Source: CAZPXZ01 sp965219495 | GTDB taxonomy: Bacteria > Pseudomonadota > Alphaproteobacteria > Rhodobacterales > CAZPXZ01 | Length of the DNA stretch: 64,000 nucleotides | Assembly (NCBI GenBank): GCA_965219495.1 | Contig: OZ244777.1 | Span: 2,046,001-2,110,000 of the forward strand | Reading direction: 5' to 3' | Part shown: piece after piece, positions 36,469-46,064 of the stretch | How positions within the stretch are numbered: the stretch's first letter is position 1 | How the letters are laid out: every line of letters starts with the position of its first letter | The notes under the pieces: generated by a model | Told to the model about the DNA's origin: nothing | The model's database searches: none | What the model saw: only the letters and a program-made list of their open reading frames with translations | Translations under genes and position numbers: made by a program

Positions 36469-37683
36469 ATGACGATTCGAGTGGAACGACCAAGCCCGAT
36501 GTCGACGGCGCTTCCCGTCATCCTGGGCGGGATGATTGTCCTCGCGCTTTCGTTTGGTTTTCGCTCCAGTTTTGGCGTATTCCTCCAGCCCATTTCGGAC
36601 GGCATGGGCTGGCCGCGCGAGACCTTTTCTTTTTCGCTTGCCATCCAGAACATCGCCTGGGGCCTTGGTGGCCCCCTGTTCGGCGCGTTTGCCGATCGAT
36701 TCGGCGAGCGCCGCGGGCTGTTCTTCGGCGCGGCTTGTTACACATTGGGTCTCTTCGTCGCCGCCTACGGAATTACCCCTTCCGCTCAACATCTGGGATC
36801 GGGGCTGCTGGTCGGCCTCGGCTGCGCGGGAACGGGATTCGGCCTCGTGCTCGCCATCGTCGGGCGCTCGGTGCCCGAGGAAAAGCGCAGCCGAGTGCTG
36901 GCGGTCGTTTCGGCCGCCGGTTCCTTCGGCCAATTCGCAATCGTTCCCATTTCGCGACAGCTTGAAGTGGCCTTTGGCTGGGATGGAGCGATGTGGTTTC
37001 TCGGGATTGCGAGCCTTGTCTGTTTCCTCTGCATTCCGTTCATGCGGGTGCGGCCGCAGGCAAGCGAATCCACCTCGAACGCCTCCCTCGGTGGCGCGGT
37101 CACTGCGGCCGGAATGGACTCCAGCTTTTGGCTCTTGACGCTGGGGTTTTTCACTTGCGGCTTTCATGTCGCGTTCATCGGCGCGCATCTTCCGGCCTAT
37201 GTCACCGAAGTCTGCGGGTCGGCAGCGCTCGGCTCCTGGGCAATCGGGATTATCGGGCTCGGGAACATCGTCGGCGTACTGATCGCTGGCGAACTCGGAT
37301 CGCGATGGCGGAAGAAGCACGTGCTTTCCGGAATTTACGCCTTGCGAGCGGTAGTCATTCTTGCATTTCTGGCGTTGCCGCCAACCCCGGTAACCGTGAT
37401 CGTGTTCGCGGTGGCGGCAGGTCTGGTCTGGCTGGCGACGGTTCCCCTTACCATTCATCTTGTCGCATATCTTCACGGCGCGCGGTTCATGGCTACGCTC
37501 TACGGATTCGTTTTTCTGGGCCACCAACTGGGCGGGTTCTTGGGGGCATGGTTCGGAGGATACGTGTATGACCGGACTGGCAGCTACGATATCGCTTGGT
37601 GGATCGCGATATTTCTCGGCATCCTTTCCGCGATCGCTCACCTGCCGATTCGCGAAAGGGCGCCGCGGCTCCAGTCCGCCTGA
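36469..37683 (+). CDS. Major facilitator superfamily transporter
   Basis: An inner-membrane carrier of 404 residues with about twelve hydrophobic helices and a central cytoplasmic loop around residues 197-212. The MFS signature between helices 2 and 3 reads GAFADRFGERRGL (about residues 69-81), and the matching position in the second half reads GELGSRWRKKHVL. Resembles monocarboxylate/oxalate-type (OFA-like) permeases. Substrate not predictable. It is divergent from recD2 across a 175-base gap and intact. Confidence 0.88.
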   Translation: MTIRVERPSPMSTALPVILGGMIVLALSFGFRSSFGVFLQPISDGMGWPRETFSFSLAIQNIAWGLGGPLFGAFADRFGERRGLFFGAACYTLGLFVAAYGITPSAQHLGSGLLVGLGCAGTGFGLVLAIVGRSVPEEKRSRVLAVVSAAGSFGQFAIVPISRQLEVAFGWDGAMWFLGIASLVCFLCIPFMRVRPQASESTSNASLGGAVTAAGMDSSFWLLTLGFFTCGFHVAFIGAHLPAYVTEVCGSAALGSWAIGIIGLGNIVGVLIAGELGSRWRKKHVLSGIYALRAVVILAFLALPPTPVTVIVFAVAAGLVWLATVPLTIHLVAYLHGARFMATLYGFVFLGHQLGGFLGAWFGGYVYDRTGSYDIAWWIAIFLGILSAIAHLPIRERAPRLQSA

Positions 37684-38577
37684 CTGCACCGCTTTCTCTT
37701 CTCGAAGTCCCCCGCGCGATCTGGCGCGCAACTGAACGAGAAAGTTTGCATCGGACGCACACCGCAATTGCGGCTGCCCCCCGCGGATTCGCGATCGTCA
37801 GTTCGGGTTTGCCCTCGTGTCCAATCGCAGTTGTCTTTTCCACTTCGTGAACCCGAAACTCCCGTCCTCCCGGAAGCAAGGTTGTCCCTGTCCGAACCAA
37901 CGATGGCGCGACTCGATCATTCGTCTCGCTCGTCGTGATATTTCCGTATATGCAATGCGTTCGGAAGCGCACTCGGTTGTTCGATGTCGGATCAGTTTGC
38001 GGTATCGCAAGACGAATTCCAGGCTCCTGCACTAATCGTTGGCGACCGGAGAGTATTGCAATGTCTCGGCGTGCGCTCAACGACCAGGCACTGGCTCGCG
38101 TCAAGAATGGAAGCGATTGATCCCAAGCCTTATACGGAGGGCAAGAAATTCGGATTCTTGCATGGAACGGATCGCGGCCTTGGCGCCCGCATGAAATTTG
38201 GCATGGACGATCTCGACCACAACTAGGGATGCGCGTGAAGTCCCCATTCAAATCCCGGAACATGTATGCGTCAACTGCATTTCCTTCTTCTTCGGCATGT
38301 TCGGCAAGAGCTGCCAGACCCCGGGCCGTGGAGGACTGTTGCTCAAATCCAGATTCGAGGATCCTGAAGAGCAATGGCCGCAGATTGAGCAAGGCTTGGA
38401 GTGGTTCTCCAACGAGTGTGAGCCGCCATTGAGGACAGCGAACTAGCTCTCCAAATCTGTCCGGCGTCACCGACCGGTGACCGCAATTGAGTTTTTCTCC
38501 GGTTGAACACGACCGAATGGACTGATCCTCGCATTCTCGTTGCTCACGGCACGGGCGCGATAGGAGCAATCTCGGGA
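37684..38577. other. Gap with short, unassigned frames
   Basis: About 900 bases with no recognised gene. Several short plus-strand frames (for example 37984-38226 and 38198-38446, the latter with FEDPEEQWPQIEQGLEWF) look like debris of one or two proteins, but I could not identify them. Confidence 0.3.
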
Positions 38578-39038
38578 ATGGAGAACATCGCGTTCAGCGC
38601 CTCCATCTATTCAGGGCAAAGGAAACGCGCCCAAGACAATTTCGCGTGGGAAGAGTATCGGGAATCGGTCTATGACAATCTCACCGCCTACCTGCAAGAA
38701 GTTGAGGAAATCGCAAGACAACGCCGCAGGTCCCGCAACAACCCGAACGGAAAGCCGCAACAACTGCGCATTCGAGATTTGGGTGAACGCATGAACAAAG
38801 TCACAATGGCGTACGCAAGGACCGACGAACGTGAAGCCCCAATTTGCACGGACTGGGTTCCGTTGGCCAACCCGAGAACATACAAATCCTTGAACTCATT
38901 GGAACCGCCCACGTTCGCGAGAAGAAATACAGCCAGGCTGACGCCCGCTCGGAGAAACTCTACGAGGACCTGCCGAACCGCCTACATTTCTTTGAGTCTC
39001 GTCTCCGAAAGCAGCGGAAGACGATGCTGAACTTCTGA
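38578..39038 (+). pseudogene. Unknown charged, helical protein, probably frameshifted
   Basis: From ATG 38578 the frame reads a helical, charged protein (NFAWEEYRESVYDNLTAYLQ then LGERMNKVTMAYARTDE). After about 38835 that frame becomes proline- and threonine-rich and atypical. Another frame there continues naturally (LHGLGSVGQPENIQILELIG then REKKYSQADARSEKLYEDLP) to a stop at 39038. The simplest reading is one frameshifted gene of about 150 codons. No family recognised. Confidence 0.35.
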
Positions 39039-39302
39039 ACTCAAACGCAGCCTGCCGCGACACGCAGTCTTGCCGACGAAACCGATTCTGTCGGCTATGA
39101 CGCTGGGTGAGAGACGCAGGGCTCGTGGTGCCGAAGGCACGCAAACGCTTGACCTGCGTGGCTGCCGCAAGTAGAAATCGCACATCATTCAAGGTTCCAT
39201 GACCTTCGGTGCCGGGCCAGCCCGGGATCGCCACCCGTCAGCGAGGATTCGCCCGCGGGTGCTTGTGGAGTTTGTGCGGACAGCACTTGCCGGAAGGGCC
39301 GC

Positions 39303-40700
39303 ATGTTCGAATCCCTGTCCTCGCGTTTCGGCGCGATTTTCGATTCCCTGCGGGGGCGCGGCGCACTAACGGAACGCGATGTCGACGCAGCGCTCAGGGA
39401 AATCCGCCAGGCGTTGCTTGAGGCGGACGTCGCGTTGCCGGTTGCCCGCGACTTTGCGGAGCGGGTTCGCACGAAAGCGGTCGGGCGCGCGGTTCTTTCT
39501 TCCATTTCACCGGGCCAACAGGTTGTCAAGATCGTTCATGATGAACTCGTCGAGGCCTTGGGCGACAAGAATGCCGGAGAGCTGAAAATCGATTCCCCTC
39601 CTGCAATCATCCTCTTCGTGGGGCTGCAGGGTTCGGGAAAGACCACCACCGCCGCCAAGATCGCAAAGCGGCTTTCGGAACGCGAAGGCAAGAAAGCGCT
39701 GATGGCCTCGCTCGACAACCGGAGGCCTGCCGCAATGGAGCAGTTGGCGATGCTCGGAGAATCGGCGGGGATCGACACACTCGAAATTGTGCCGGGGCAG
39801 GACGCCATCCGGATCGCAAACCGCGCGCGAGACCGCGCCGAACGCGGAGCCTACGACGTGTTGCTGCTGGACACCGCCGGGCGAATGACCGTCGACGACG
39901 AACTGATGGCGGAAACCGTCGCCATCCGGGACGCGGTGCGGCCTCGAGAGACCCTGCTGGTCGCCGACAGCCTGACCGGCCAGACCGCAGCACAGGTTGC
40001 CGACGGTTTTCACAAGACGCTCGGGATCACCGGCGTCGTGCTCACCCGGCTCGACGGGGACGGCCGAGGAGGCGCCGCGCTCTCAATGCGGGCGCTGACC
40101 GGCCAACCGATTCGCTTCGCGGGTGTCGGAGAACGCCTGGAAGACCTTGAGGCGTTTCATCCGGATCGGATCGCCTCCCGCATTGTCGGCATGGGGGATA
40201 TGGCTACGCTGCTGGAGACGGCCCGGGAAAGCACCGGGGAAGAAACCGAAACCCGTACCGTACGCCGGATTCAGAAGGGGAAGTTCGACCTGAACGATAT
40301 GCGGAGCCAACTGGAAAACGTCACGCGGATGGGTGGGCTCGAGAAAACACTGAGCATGCTGCCCGGCCTTGGCGCCCTGCAGCGGAAAGTTGCCGAAGAA
40401 GCGCCCCTTCTCCGCCAAGTCGCGATCATTCAATCGATGACCGAAAATGAGCGCCGCGAGCCCGACATCCTGAAGGCCAGCCGCAAGCGGCGGGTTGCCT
40501 CGGGAGCGGGCGTGTCCGTGCAGGAAGTAAACCGCCTGCTCCGCGGATATTGGCACATGCATTCCGCCGTCCGCGGATTGGCCAAACCGGCGGGCGCCGC
40601 CGCAGGAAGTTCCTCACCACCGAGCATGGCGCCCTCCGATCTCATGCAAGCACTCGGGTCGCCGCCCAAACGGAAGAAGCGTCGCACGGCCCGCTGGTAA
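39303..40700 (+). CDS. ffh: Signal recognition particle protein Ffh
   Basis: GTPase that binds signal sequences with 4.5S RNA and hands ribosomes to FtsY at the membrane. The 465 residues show the N domain (LTERDVDAALREIRQALLEA), the P-loop FVGLQGSGKTTTAAKIAKRL (about 102-121), DTAGRMTVDDELM, LTRLDGDGRGGAALS and the GVGERLEDLEAF motif. The methionine-rich M domain has FDLNDMRSQLENVTRMGG and MTENERREP. ATG 39303 follows GGAAGG. It heads the ffh-rpsP-rimM-trmD-rplS-leuC run typical of alphaproteobacteria. Confidence 0.97.
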   Translation: MFESLSSRFGAIFDSLRGRGALTERDVDAALREIRQALLEADVALPVARDFAERVRTKAVGRAVLSSISPGQQVVKIVHDELVEALGDKNAGELKIDSPPAIILFVGLQGSGKTTTAAKIAKRLSEREGKKALMASLDNRRPAAMEQLAMLGESAGIDTLEIVPGQDAIRIANRARDRAERGAYDVLLLDTAGRMTVDDELMAETVAIRDAVRPRETLLVADSLTGQTAAQVADGFHKTLGITGVVLTRLDGDGRGGAALSMRALTGQPIRFAGVGERLEDLEAFHPDRIASRIVGMGDMATLLETARESTGEETETRTVRRIQKGKFDLNDMRSQLENVTRMGGLEKTLSMLPGLGALQRKVAEEAPLLRQVAIIQSMTENERREPDILKASRKRRVASGAGVSVQEVNRLLRGYWHMHSAVRGLAKPAGAAAGSSSPPSMAPSDLMQALGSPPKRKKRRTARW

Positions 40701-40731
40701 ATGAACCCGGAACCAGACAAGGAATTGAATT

Positions 40732-41136
40732 ATGGCAGTAAAACTCAGGCTCGCGCGCACCGGCGCAAAGAAACGCCCGCATTACCGGATCGTAGCGGCG
40801 GACAGCCGCATGCCCCGGGATGGCAGGTACATCGAACAGGTGGGCGCCTACCACCCGCTGTTCGCGAAAGATGACGAACGGAGAGTTCGGCTCGATCTCG
40901 AAAAAACCCGGAGTTGGCTCCAAAGGGGAGCGCAGCCAACAGACCGGGTGCAACGGATTCTCGAAGCGTCCGGATTGGCGGAAGCGACCGAACGTTCCAA
41001 CCCCAAGAAAGGTCTTCCCCGAAAGAAAGCGCTGGAGCGGGCGGCGGCGGCGGAAAAGGCCGCTGCAGCATCTGGTGCGGACGCGGCGTCCCCGGCCGGG
41101 GAAAGCGCCAGCGAGTCACCCGGTTCAGAGGCGTGA
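40732..41136 (+). CDS. rpsP: 30S ribosomal protein S16
   Basis: Small-subunit assembly protein. It begins AVKLRLARTGAKKRPHYRIV, then ADSRMPRDGRYIEQVGAYHP, and continues to WLQRGAQPTDRVQRILEASG, all conserved in S16. The 134 residues include an alanine- and glutamate-rich C-terminal tail (about residues 96-134) that is common in alphaproteobacterial S16. It follows ffh by 31 bases. Confidence 0.97.
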   Translation: MAVKLRLARTGAKKRPHYRIVAADSRMPRDGRYIEQVGAYHPLFAKDDERRVRLDLEKTRSWLQRGAQPTDRVQRILEASGLAEATERSNPKKGLPRKKALERAAAAEKAAAASGADAASPAGESASESPGSEA

Positions 41137-41191
41137 GACTCTGCGGGCCTCGTGCCGCGACTTGGATCGGACCGCGCAACCTTGAGGCGAA

Positions 41192-41710
41192 ATGGAACCC
41201 CCGAACCGGATATGCGTAGCCAGGATTCGGGGCGCGGTCGGAGTTCGCGGAGAGGTGCGCCTCGCCACATTCGTGGAGCGTCTCGAATCGCTTTCCGCGT
41301 ATGGGGAACTGGAAAGCGGCTGCGGAACTCGAAGATTTGCGGTTCGCGCAATCCGACCCGTCAAAGGCGGAGCCGTGGCGAGGCTGGAGGGCATCCGGAC
41401 CCGAAATGAAGCGGAAGTCCTGAAGGGCCTCCAGCTTTACGTTCCGCGCAACCGGCTGCCGGAACCCGGGAAGGATGAACACTACCACGCCGACCTCATC
41501 GGGATGCTGTCCGTGGACCTGGACGGAAACGCCATTGGCCGGGTGCAGGGAGTTCACAATTTCGGAGCGGGCGACGTGCTGGAAATTCTGCCGGACGGGC
41601 GCGATTCTACCGAGTTCGTCCCCTTCACTCGGGAAGCCGTGCCCCGAATCGAGCCCGGCCGGATTGTCCTCAAGGAGAATCCGGTAGTCGAAAATTGGGG
41701 AGATCCGTGA
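41192..41710 (+). CDS. rimM: Ribosome maturation factor RimM
   Basis: Assists 16S rRNA processing and 30S head assembly by binding S19. The N-terminal beta-barrel reads CVARIRGAVGVRGEVRLATF, and the PRC-barrel part reads LPEPGKDEHYHADLIGM then GRVQGVHNFGAGDVLEI. The end has the conserved VPFTREAVPRIEPG-like stretch. 172 residues, normal length. The stop touches the trmD start with no gap. Confidence 0.95.
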   Translation: MEPPNRICVARIRGAVGVRGEVRLATFVERLESLSAYGELESGCGTRRFAVRAIRPVKGGAVARLEGIRTRNEAEVLKGLQLYVPRNRLPEPGKDEHYHADLIGMLSVDLDGNAIGRVQGVHNFGAGDVLEILPDGRDSTEFVPFTREAVPRIEPGRIVLKENPVVENWGDP

Positions 41711-42448
41711 ATGGCTCAACAGCCATGGTGCGCAACGGTGCTTACCCTTTTTCCGGAGACGTTCCCAGGACCGCTTGAAGCGAGCCTTGCCGGAGCCGCA
41801 CGTGCGAGAAACCTCTGGCGCCTGAATGTGCTGGACATTCGATCCTTTGCAGGCGATAAGCACCGCGCCGTTGACGATGCGCCATTTGGTGGAGGCCCGG
41901 GCATGGTGCTCCGGCCCGATGTCGCGGCCGCCGCCATTGACGCCGCGACCATCGGGGAACACCCTTTGCCGGTGCTTTGTCCATCGCCGCGTGGCCGGCC
42001 GCTCACGCAATCCCGCGTCCGCGCACTGGCGTCGGGTCCCGGGGTGGTGATACTGTGCGGCAGGTACGAGGGCATTGACGCGCGCGTGATCGAGGCGCGT
42101 GCGGTGGAAGAAGTTTGCGTCGGGGACTTTGTACTCGCCGGAGGCGAAATTCCCGCAATGGCGATTGTCGAGGCCGCGGTGCGGTTGCTGCCGGGAGTAC
42201 TCGGCAATATGGAGTCGGCCGAAGAGGAGAGTTTTTCCGGCGGACTGCTGGAGTATCCCCAGTATACGCGTCCGGCGGAATGGGAAGGCTATCCGGTCCC
42301 CGAACCGCTGCTATCGGGCCATCACGAGCGAATTGAGGCTTGGCGGCGGGAAAAGTCGGAACAGACGACCTTGGAGCGGCGGCCCGATCTTTGGGCTGCA
42401 TATGTCGCGAAACAGGCAACCGGCAATCGGCCGGTGAGCCAGAAATGA
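41711..42448 (+). CDS. trmD: tRNA (guanine-37-N1)-methyltransferase
   Basis: Methylates G37 next to the anticodon using S-adenosylmethionine, preventing frameshifts. Motifs of the SPOUT trefoil knot are clear: LFPETFPGPL, DDAPFGGGPGMVLRPDV, LCPSPRGRPLTQ, LCGRYEGIDARVIE, DFVLAGGEIPAMAIVEA and the PQYTRPAEWEGYPVPE segment. 245 residues. Start directly after the rimM stop, so translation is coupled. Confidence 0.97.
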   Translation: MAQQPWCATVLTLFPETFPGPLEASLAGAARARNLWRLNVLDIRSFAGDKHRAVDDAPFGGGPGMVLRPDVAAAAIDAATIGEHPLPVLCPSPRGRPLTQSRVRALASGPGVVILCGRYEGIDARVIEARAVEEVCVGDFVLAGGEIPAMAIVEAAVRLLPGVLGNMESAEEESFSGGLLEYPQYTRPAEWEGYPVPEPLLSGHHERIEAWRREKSEQTTLERRPDLWAAYVAKQATGNRPVSQK

Positions 42449-42461
42449 CGGGATTTGGACG

Positions 42462-42875
42462 ATGAACATGTTGCAGACCATTGAACGGGAACACGCCGCC
42501 ACGTTGAAGTCCGGGCGGGAAATCCCGGAATTTGCGCCCGGCGATACGATTCGCGTAGGCGTACGCGTGGTCGAAGGCGAAAAGACCCGCGTGCAGGCGT
42601 TCGAGGGCGTGTGCATTGCGCGAAAAGGCGCCGGTTTGAACGAGAGCTTCACGGTTCGCAAAATTTCGTTTGGCGAAGGCGTCGAACGCGTTTTCCCCCT
42701 TCTCGCTCCAGTGATCGATTACATTCAGGTCGTCCGGCGAGGCCGGGTGCGCCGCGCAAAGCTCTACTATTTGCGGGGTCGAACGGGAAAGGCGGCAAGA
42801 ATCCGCGAGAAAACCGGACCGGGCCGGACGGCGCGCGCGCCGAAACGCACCAAGCCGGGACCAAGTAGCGCATAA
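42462..42875 (+). CDS. rplS: 50S ribosomal protein L19
   Basis: Large-subunit protein at the 30S-50S interface. Conserved text: FAPGDTIRVGVRVVEGEKTR, VQAFEGVCIARKG, GLNESFTVRKISFGEGVERV and RRAKLYYLRGRTGKAARI. Length 137 with a short basic tail. ATG 42462 is chosen; the ORF lies 13 bases after trmD. Confidence 0.97.
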   Translation: MNMLQTIEREHAATLKSGREIPEFAPGDTIRVGVRVVEGEKTRVQAFEGVCIARKGAGLNESFTVRKISFGEGVERVFPLLAPVIDYIQVVRRGRVRRAKLYYLRGRTGKAARIREKTGPGRTARAPKRTKPGPSSA

Positions 42876-42927
42876 CCGCCGCTGAGCACGCAGCCTCACG
42901 CGTTGCGAATGTCGCGGGAGGAGCGAG

Positions 42928-44334
42928 ATGACGGAACCCAGGACGCTTTACGATAAGATCTGGAGCGCGCATCTGGTGGATGAAGCAGAGGACGGCACGT
43001 GCCTCCTTTATATCGACCGGCATCTCGTCCACGAGGTAACGAGCCCACAAGCGTTTGAGGGTCTCCGTCTTTCCGGCCGTGCCGTGCGCCGACCCGATGC
43101 AACGCTCGCGGTTCCCGATCACAATGTCCCGACCGAGGGGCGCGCCCGCGGTATTTCGGACCCGGAATCCCGCATCCAGGTCGATACCCTTCGCGAAAAT
43201 GCGGAAGAGTTCGGGATCGAACTTTTCGACATGAACGACATTCGCCAGGGAATTGTCCACATCATCGGCCCCGAACAAGGATTCACGCAGCCGGGAATGA
43301 CGATCGTCTGTGGAGACAGTCACACCGCGACCCATGGCGCGTTCGGCGCACTGGCGCATGGCATCGGAACTTCCGAGGTCGAGCACGTTCTCGCCACGCA
43401 AACACTGATCCAGAAGAAATCAAAGAACATGCTCGTTCGCGTAGACGGTACGTTGCCGAACGGCGTCACCGCCAAGGACATCACCCTCTCCGTCATCGGC
43501 AAGACCGGAACCGCCGGCGGAACCGGCCATGTAATCGAGTATGCGGGGGACGCCATTCGTTCCCTGTCGCTCGAAGGACGGATGACAGTATGCAACATGG
43601 CCATCGAGGGCGGCGCCCGTGCGGGCCTCGTGGCTCCCGACGAAAAGACCTTTGCCTATCTCGCAGGCCGCCCGAAGGCGCCGAGGGGGGCAGCCTGGGA
43701 AATAGCGCTGGACCACTGGAAAACCCTCAAGAGCGACCCCGGAGCAATTTACGACAGGACGGTCGATCTCGACGCCGGTGCAATCGTTCCGGTGGTCACC
43801 TGGGGCACAAGCCCCGAAGATGTCTTGCCGATCACGGAAGAGATCCCGGATCCGGATTCCTTCGAAGATCCCGGAAAATCCGCGGCCGTTCGCCGTTCGC
43901 TCGACTACATGGGGCTTGAGCCCGGACAAAGGCTGAACGAGATACCGATTGACACGGTTTTCATCGGCTCTTGCACCAATTCGCGAATCGAGGATTTGCG
44001 TGAGGTTGCGCTGATCGTGAAAGGACGGCGCGTGGCGGAGGGTGTATCCGCCATGGTGGTGCCGGGATCCGGCCTCGTGCGCGCCCAGGCCGAAGAGGAA
44101 GGTATCGCCGCGGTGCTGGTCGAGGCCGGTTTTGACTGGCGCGAACCGGGCTGTTCCATGTGCCTCGCGATGAATGCCGACCGGCTCCTGCCGGGCGAAC
44201 GATGCGCTTCGACCTCCAACAGGAATTTCGAGGGCCGCCAGGGCCGCGGCGGCCGCACGCATCTCATGAGCCCGGCGATGGCAGCCGCGGCTGCGGTGAC
44301 CGGCCGGCTAGCCGACGTACGGGAACTTGGCTGA
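42928..44334 (+). CDS. leuC: 3-isopropylmalate dehydratase large subunit
   Basis: Isomerises 2-isopropylmalate to 3-isopropylmalate in leucine synthesis, as a heterodimer with LeuD around a 4Fe-4S cluster. Motifs: TLYDKIWSAHLVDE, VPDHNVPT, CGDSHTATHGAFGALAHGIG, the cluster cysteine in GSCTNSRIEDLR, and GCSMCLAMNADRL with the two further cysteines. The C-terminal NRNFEGRQGRGGRTHLMSP is complete. 468 residues. It follows rplS as in relatives; leuD is not seen next to it. Confidence 0.97.
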   Translation: MTEPRTLYDKIWSAHLVDEAEDGTCLLYIDRHLVHEVTSPQAFEGLRLSGRAVRRPDATLAVPDHNVPTEGRARGISDPESRIQVDTLRENAEEFGIELFDMNDIRQGIVHIIGPEQGFTQPGMTIVCGDSHTATHGAFGALAHGIGTSEVEHVLATQTLIQKKSKNMLVRVDGTLPNGVTAKDITLSVIGKTGTAGGTGHVIEYAGDAIRSLSLEGRMTVCNMAIEGGARAGLVAPDEKTFAYLAGRPKAPRGAAWEIALDHWKTLKSDPGAIYDRTVDLDAGAIVPVVTWGTSPEDVLPITEEIPDPDSFEDPGKSAAVRRSLDYMGLEPGQRLNEIPIDTVFIGSCTNSRIEDLREVALIVKGRRVAEGVSAMVVPGSGLVRAQAEEEGIAAVLVEAGFDWREPGCSMCLAMNADRLLPGERCASTSNRNFEGRQGRGGRTHLMSPAMAAAAAVTGRLADVRELG

Positions 44335-44965
44335 TCGACCCCGAAATCCCGATTCTTTCCGCCGTGTAGTCCTCGTCCTTGCCGGCTGCGCATTTGCCGG
44401 CGCTCTCGGTTCCGCAGCCGTGCTGCTGGTCCTCGACGATCCCGAAACCTGCGGAGGAACCGCTACCGCAGACGCCTCGATCGGGGGCGTCCTGCCGCCG
44501 GTCGAACATACCGGCCGACGCCGGGACCCGGACGCCCCTCTCGGAGAACCGGCGCTGGTGTATTTTGGATACACGTTCTGTCCGGACATTTGCCCGCTCG
44601 ACGTCTCCTACATGAGCGACGCAGGTTATGAACTCGATGAGCGGGGAATCGCCGTCACGCCGGTCTTCGTCACCATAGATCCCGCCCGCGATACCGCGGA
44701 AACGCTCGCGGACTTCGTGGTTCCGTTTCACCCGCGCATGCTTGCCCTGACCGGAAGCGATGCGGAAATCGCGGCGGCGGCGGCGGCCTGGCGCGTGTAT
44801 TACGCCCGCGGGGAAGGGGAGGACGAATACTACCTGATGAACCACTCCGCGATTACCTACCTCGCCGATGAAGACGGAGACTACGTCGCGCATTTCTCGC
44901 ACGGTACCCCTCCGGACGTAATCGCGGAAGCGGTCGCGTGCCATTCGCGCGCGGGCCGGATTTGA
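44327..44965 (+). CDS. SCO1/SenC-family copper-delivery protein
   Basis: A membrane-anchored thioredoxin-fold protein that helps load copper into cytochrome c oxidase or acts in redox defence. An N-terminal helix (VVLVLAGCAFAGALGSAAVLLVL) anchors it. The copper-binding pair is in YFGYTFCPDICPLDVSYM (CPDIC), and the partner histidine is in YLMNHSAITYL. 212 residues. The start TTG 44327 overlaps the end of leuC by eight bases, placing it in that operon. No oxidase genes are near. Confidence 0.88.
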   Translation: MADRPRNPDSFRRVVLVLAGCAFAGALGSAAVLLVLDDPETCGGTATADASIGGVLPPVEHTGRRRDPDAPLGEPALVYFGYTFCPDICPLDVSYMSDAGYELDERGIAVTPVFVTIDPARDTAETLADFVVPFHPRMLALTGSDAEIAAAAAAWRVYYARGEGEDEYYLMNHSAITYLADEDGDYVAHFSHGTPPDVIAEAVACHSRAGRI

Positions 44966-45008
44966 ACGTTCCCGGGAACACGCATCCCGGACAAGGAGTT
45001 GGCGCGGA

Positions 45009-45701
45009 ATGCAACCCGTGCATGCGCAGCTGATCGGCGGCCTCCACCAGTCGTTGCGCGATCAGGCGGACAGCGGCCATGCCCGCAAGATGCGGGCATA
45101 TCTCAAATCGGAAATGCCGCTCCTTGGAATCCGGACGGGTCCGCTCCGGCAGACGTGCCGCCCATTCACTTCGGAATCTCCGCTCGCCGAGTTCGAGGAA
45201 TGGAGGGAGTGCATTCTCCGGCTGTGGCGGGAGGCGGAGTTCCGCGAAGAACGGCATGCCGCAATCGAAATCGCGCGGAGCCGCCGATATCGCCACTTCC
45301 AAGTCATGTATGCGCTCGCCGTCTACGAGGAAATGATCGTCAGCGGCGCCTAGTGGGACTTCGTGGACCCGATTGCCGCGCACCTGGTGGGGGGATTGCT
45401 CGCCCGGTTGCCGGCACGAATGAAACCCGAGATGCGGAAATGGGCGATATCCGAGGACATGTGGAAACGCCGTTCCGCCATCCTGTGCCAACTGCGTTTC
45501 AAGGAGAATACCGACCTCCGGCTTCTGGCCGACTGCATCGATCCTTCGCTGGAAAGCCGCGAGTTCTTTCTGCAGAAAGCGACGGGATGGGCGCTTCGGG
45601 AGCATGCGAGAATGGATCTGGTTGAGATCCTCCGGTTTGTGGAGGCGCGGGAAGACCTCATCAGCAGTCTGGCGAGACGAGAGGCGCTCAAGCACTTCTG
45701 A
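45009..45701 (+). pseudogene. AlkD-like DNA alkylation repair protein, one amber codon
   Basis: A HEAT-repeat DNA glycosylase-like protein of the AlkD family, which removes bulky or 3-/7-alkylated purines. The first part (114 codons) ends in YEEMIVSGA followed by TAG at 45351-45353. The same frame continues at once with WDFVDPIAAHLVGGLL, so the interrupted motif should read A-W-W-D-F-V-D, a conserved part of this family. A single TGG-to-TAG change therefore explains the break. The rest, through KWAISEDMWKRRSAI and FFLQKATGWALREHA, is undamaged to 45701. Combined length about 230, as expected. AAGGAG lies upstream of ATG 45009. Confidence 0.82.
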
Positions 45702-46064
45702 GAAGGAATTGCATGGGCGCCTCTTTCGGGAGTTGAACCCGGCTTGATGGCGCCGGCGCCTTCCCGGGTGCCGCGAATCATCTGGAGGTACATTGAAACC
45801 CCGACGGGAAGTCCGTAACCCGTTTGCAGCACTGAACGAAGCCCCGGTTCCCGGCCAGTTCAGATCACCGAACTGCTCTTCTCGGCGGCACTCCCACAGT
45901 TGCAATCCGCCTCATGCCCACGTCGCGAAATTTCGACAAGTTCGAATTCGCTTGGTCGCGCGCATGCGCATCTGTAACCCGCAATGGACAGTAGGACATT
46001 GAATTTCTCTACGCGTTCTCGGGTTTCGGAAATCTGCGAGAACCGATTTCAAGCGGTCAAACCG
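45702..46064. other. Gap without a recognisable gene
   Basis: About 360 bases between the AlkD-like gene and the small inverted-repeat element. No gene or clear signal seen. Confidence 0.3.

Noticed and set aside
35406..36965. Long plus-strand open frame of 519 codons opposite recD2
   Set aside because: It is antisense to a clearly conserved helicase, is rich in Arg/Pro/His, and matches no domain; a shadow of high GC content.
39240..39320. A tRNA- or SRP-RNA-like stretch ahead of ffh (CCGGAAGGG, then GTTCGAATCCC)
   Set aside because: The GTTCGAATC lies in the first codons of ffh and no cloverleaf or 4.5S hairpin with the GGTCAGGTCCGGAAGG core can be formed.
8197..45353. Amber (TAG) codons inside several otherwise readable genes (8197, 31132, 31186, 45351), as if TAG were recoded
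   Set aside because: Intact genes such as ecm, recD2 and nusA end in TAG, and the interrupted genes also carry frameshifts except one. Ordinary nonsense mutation explains them better.
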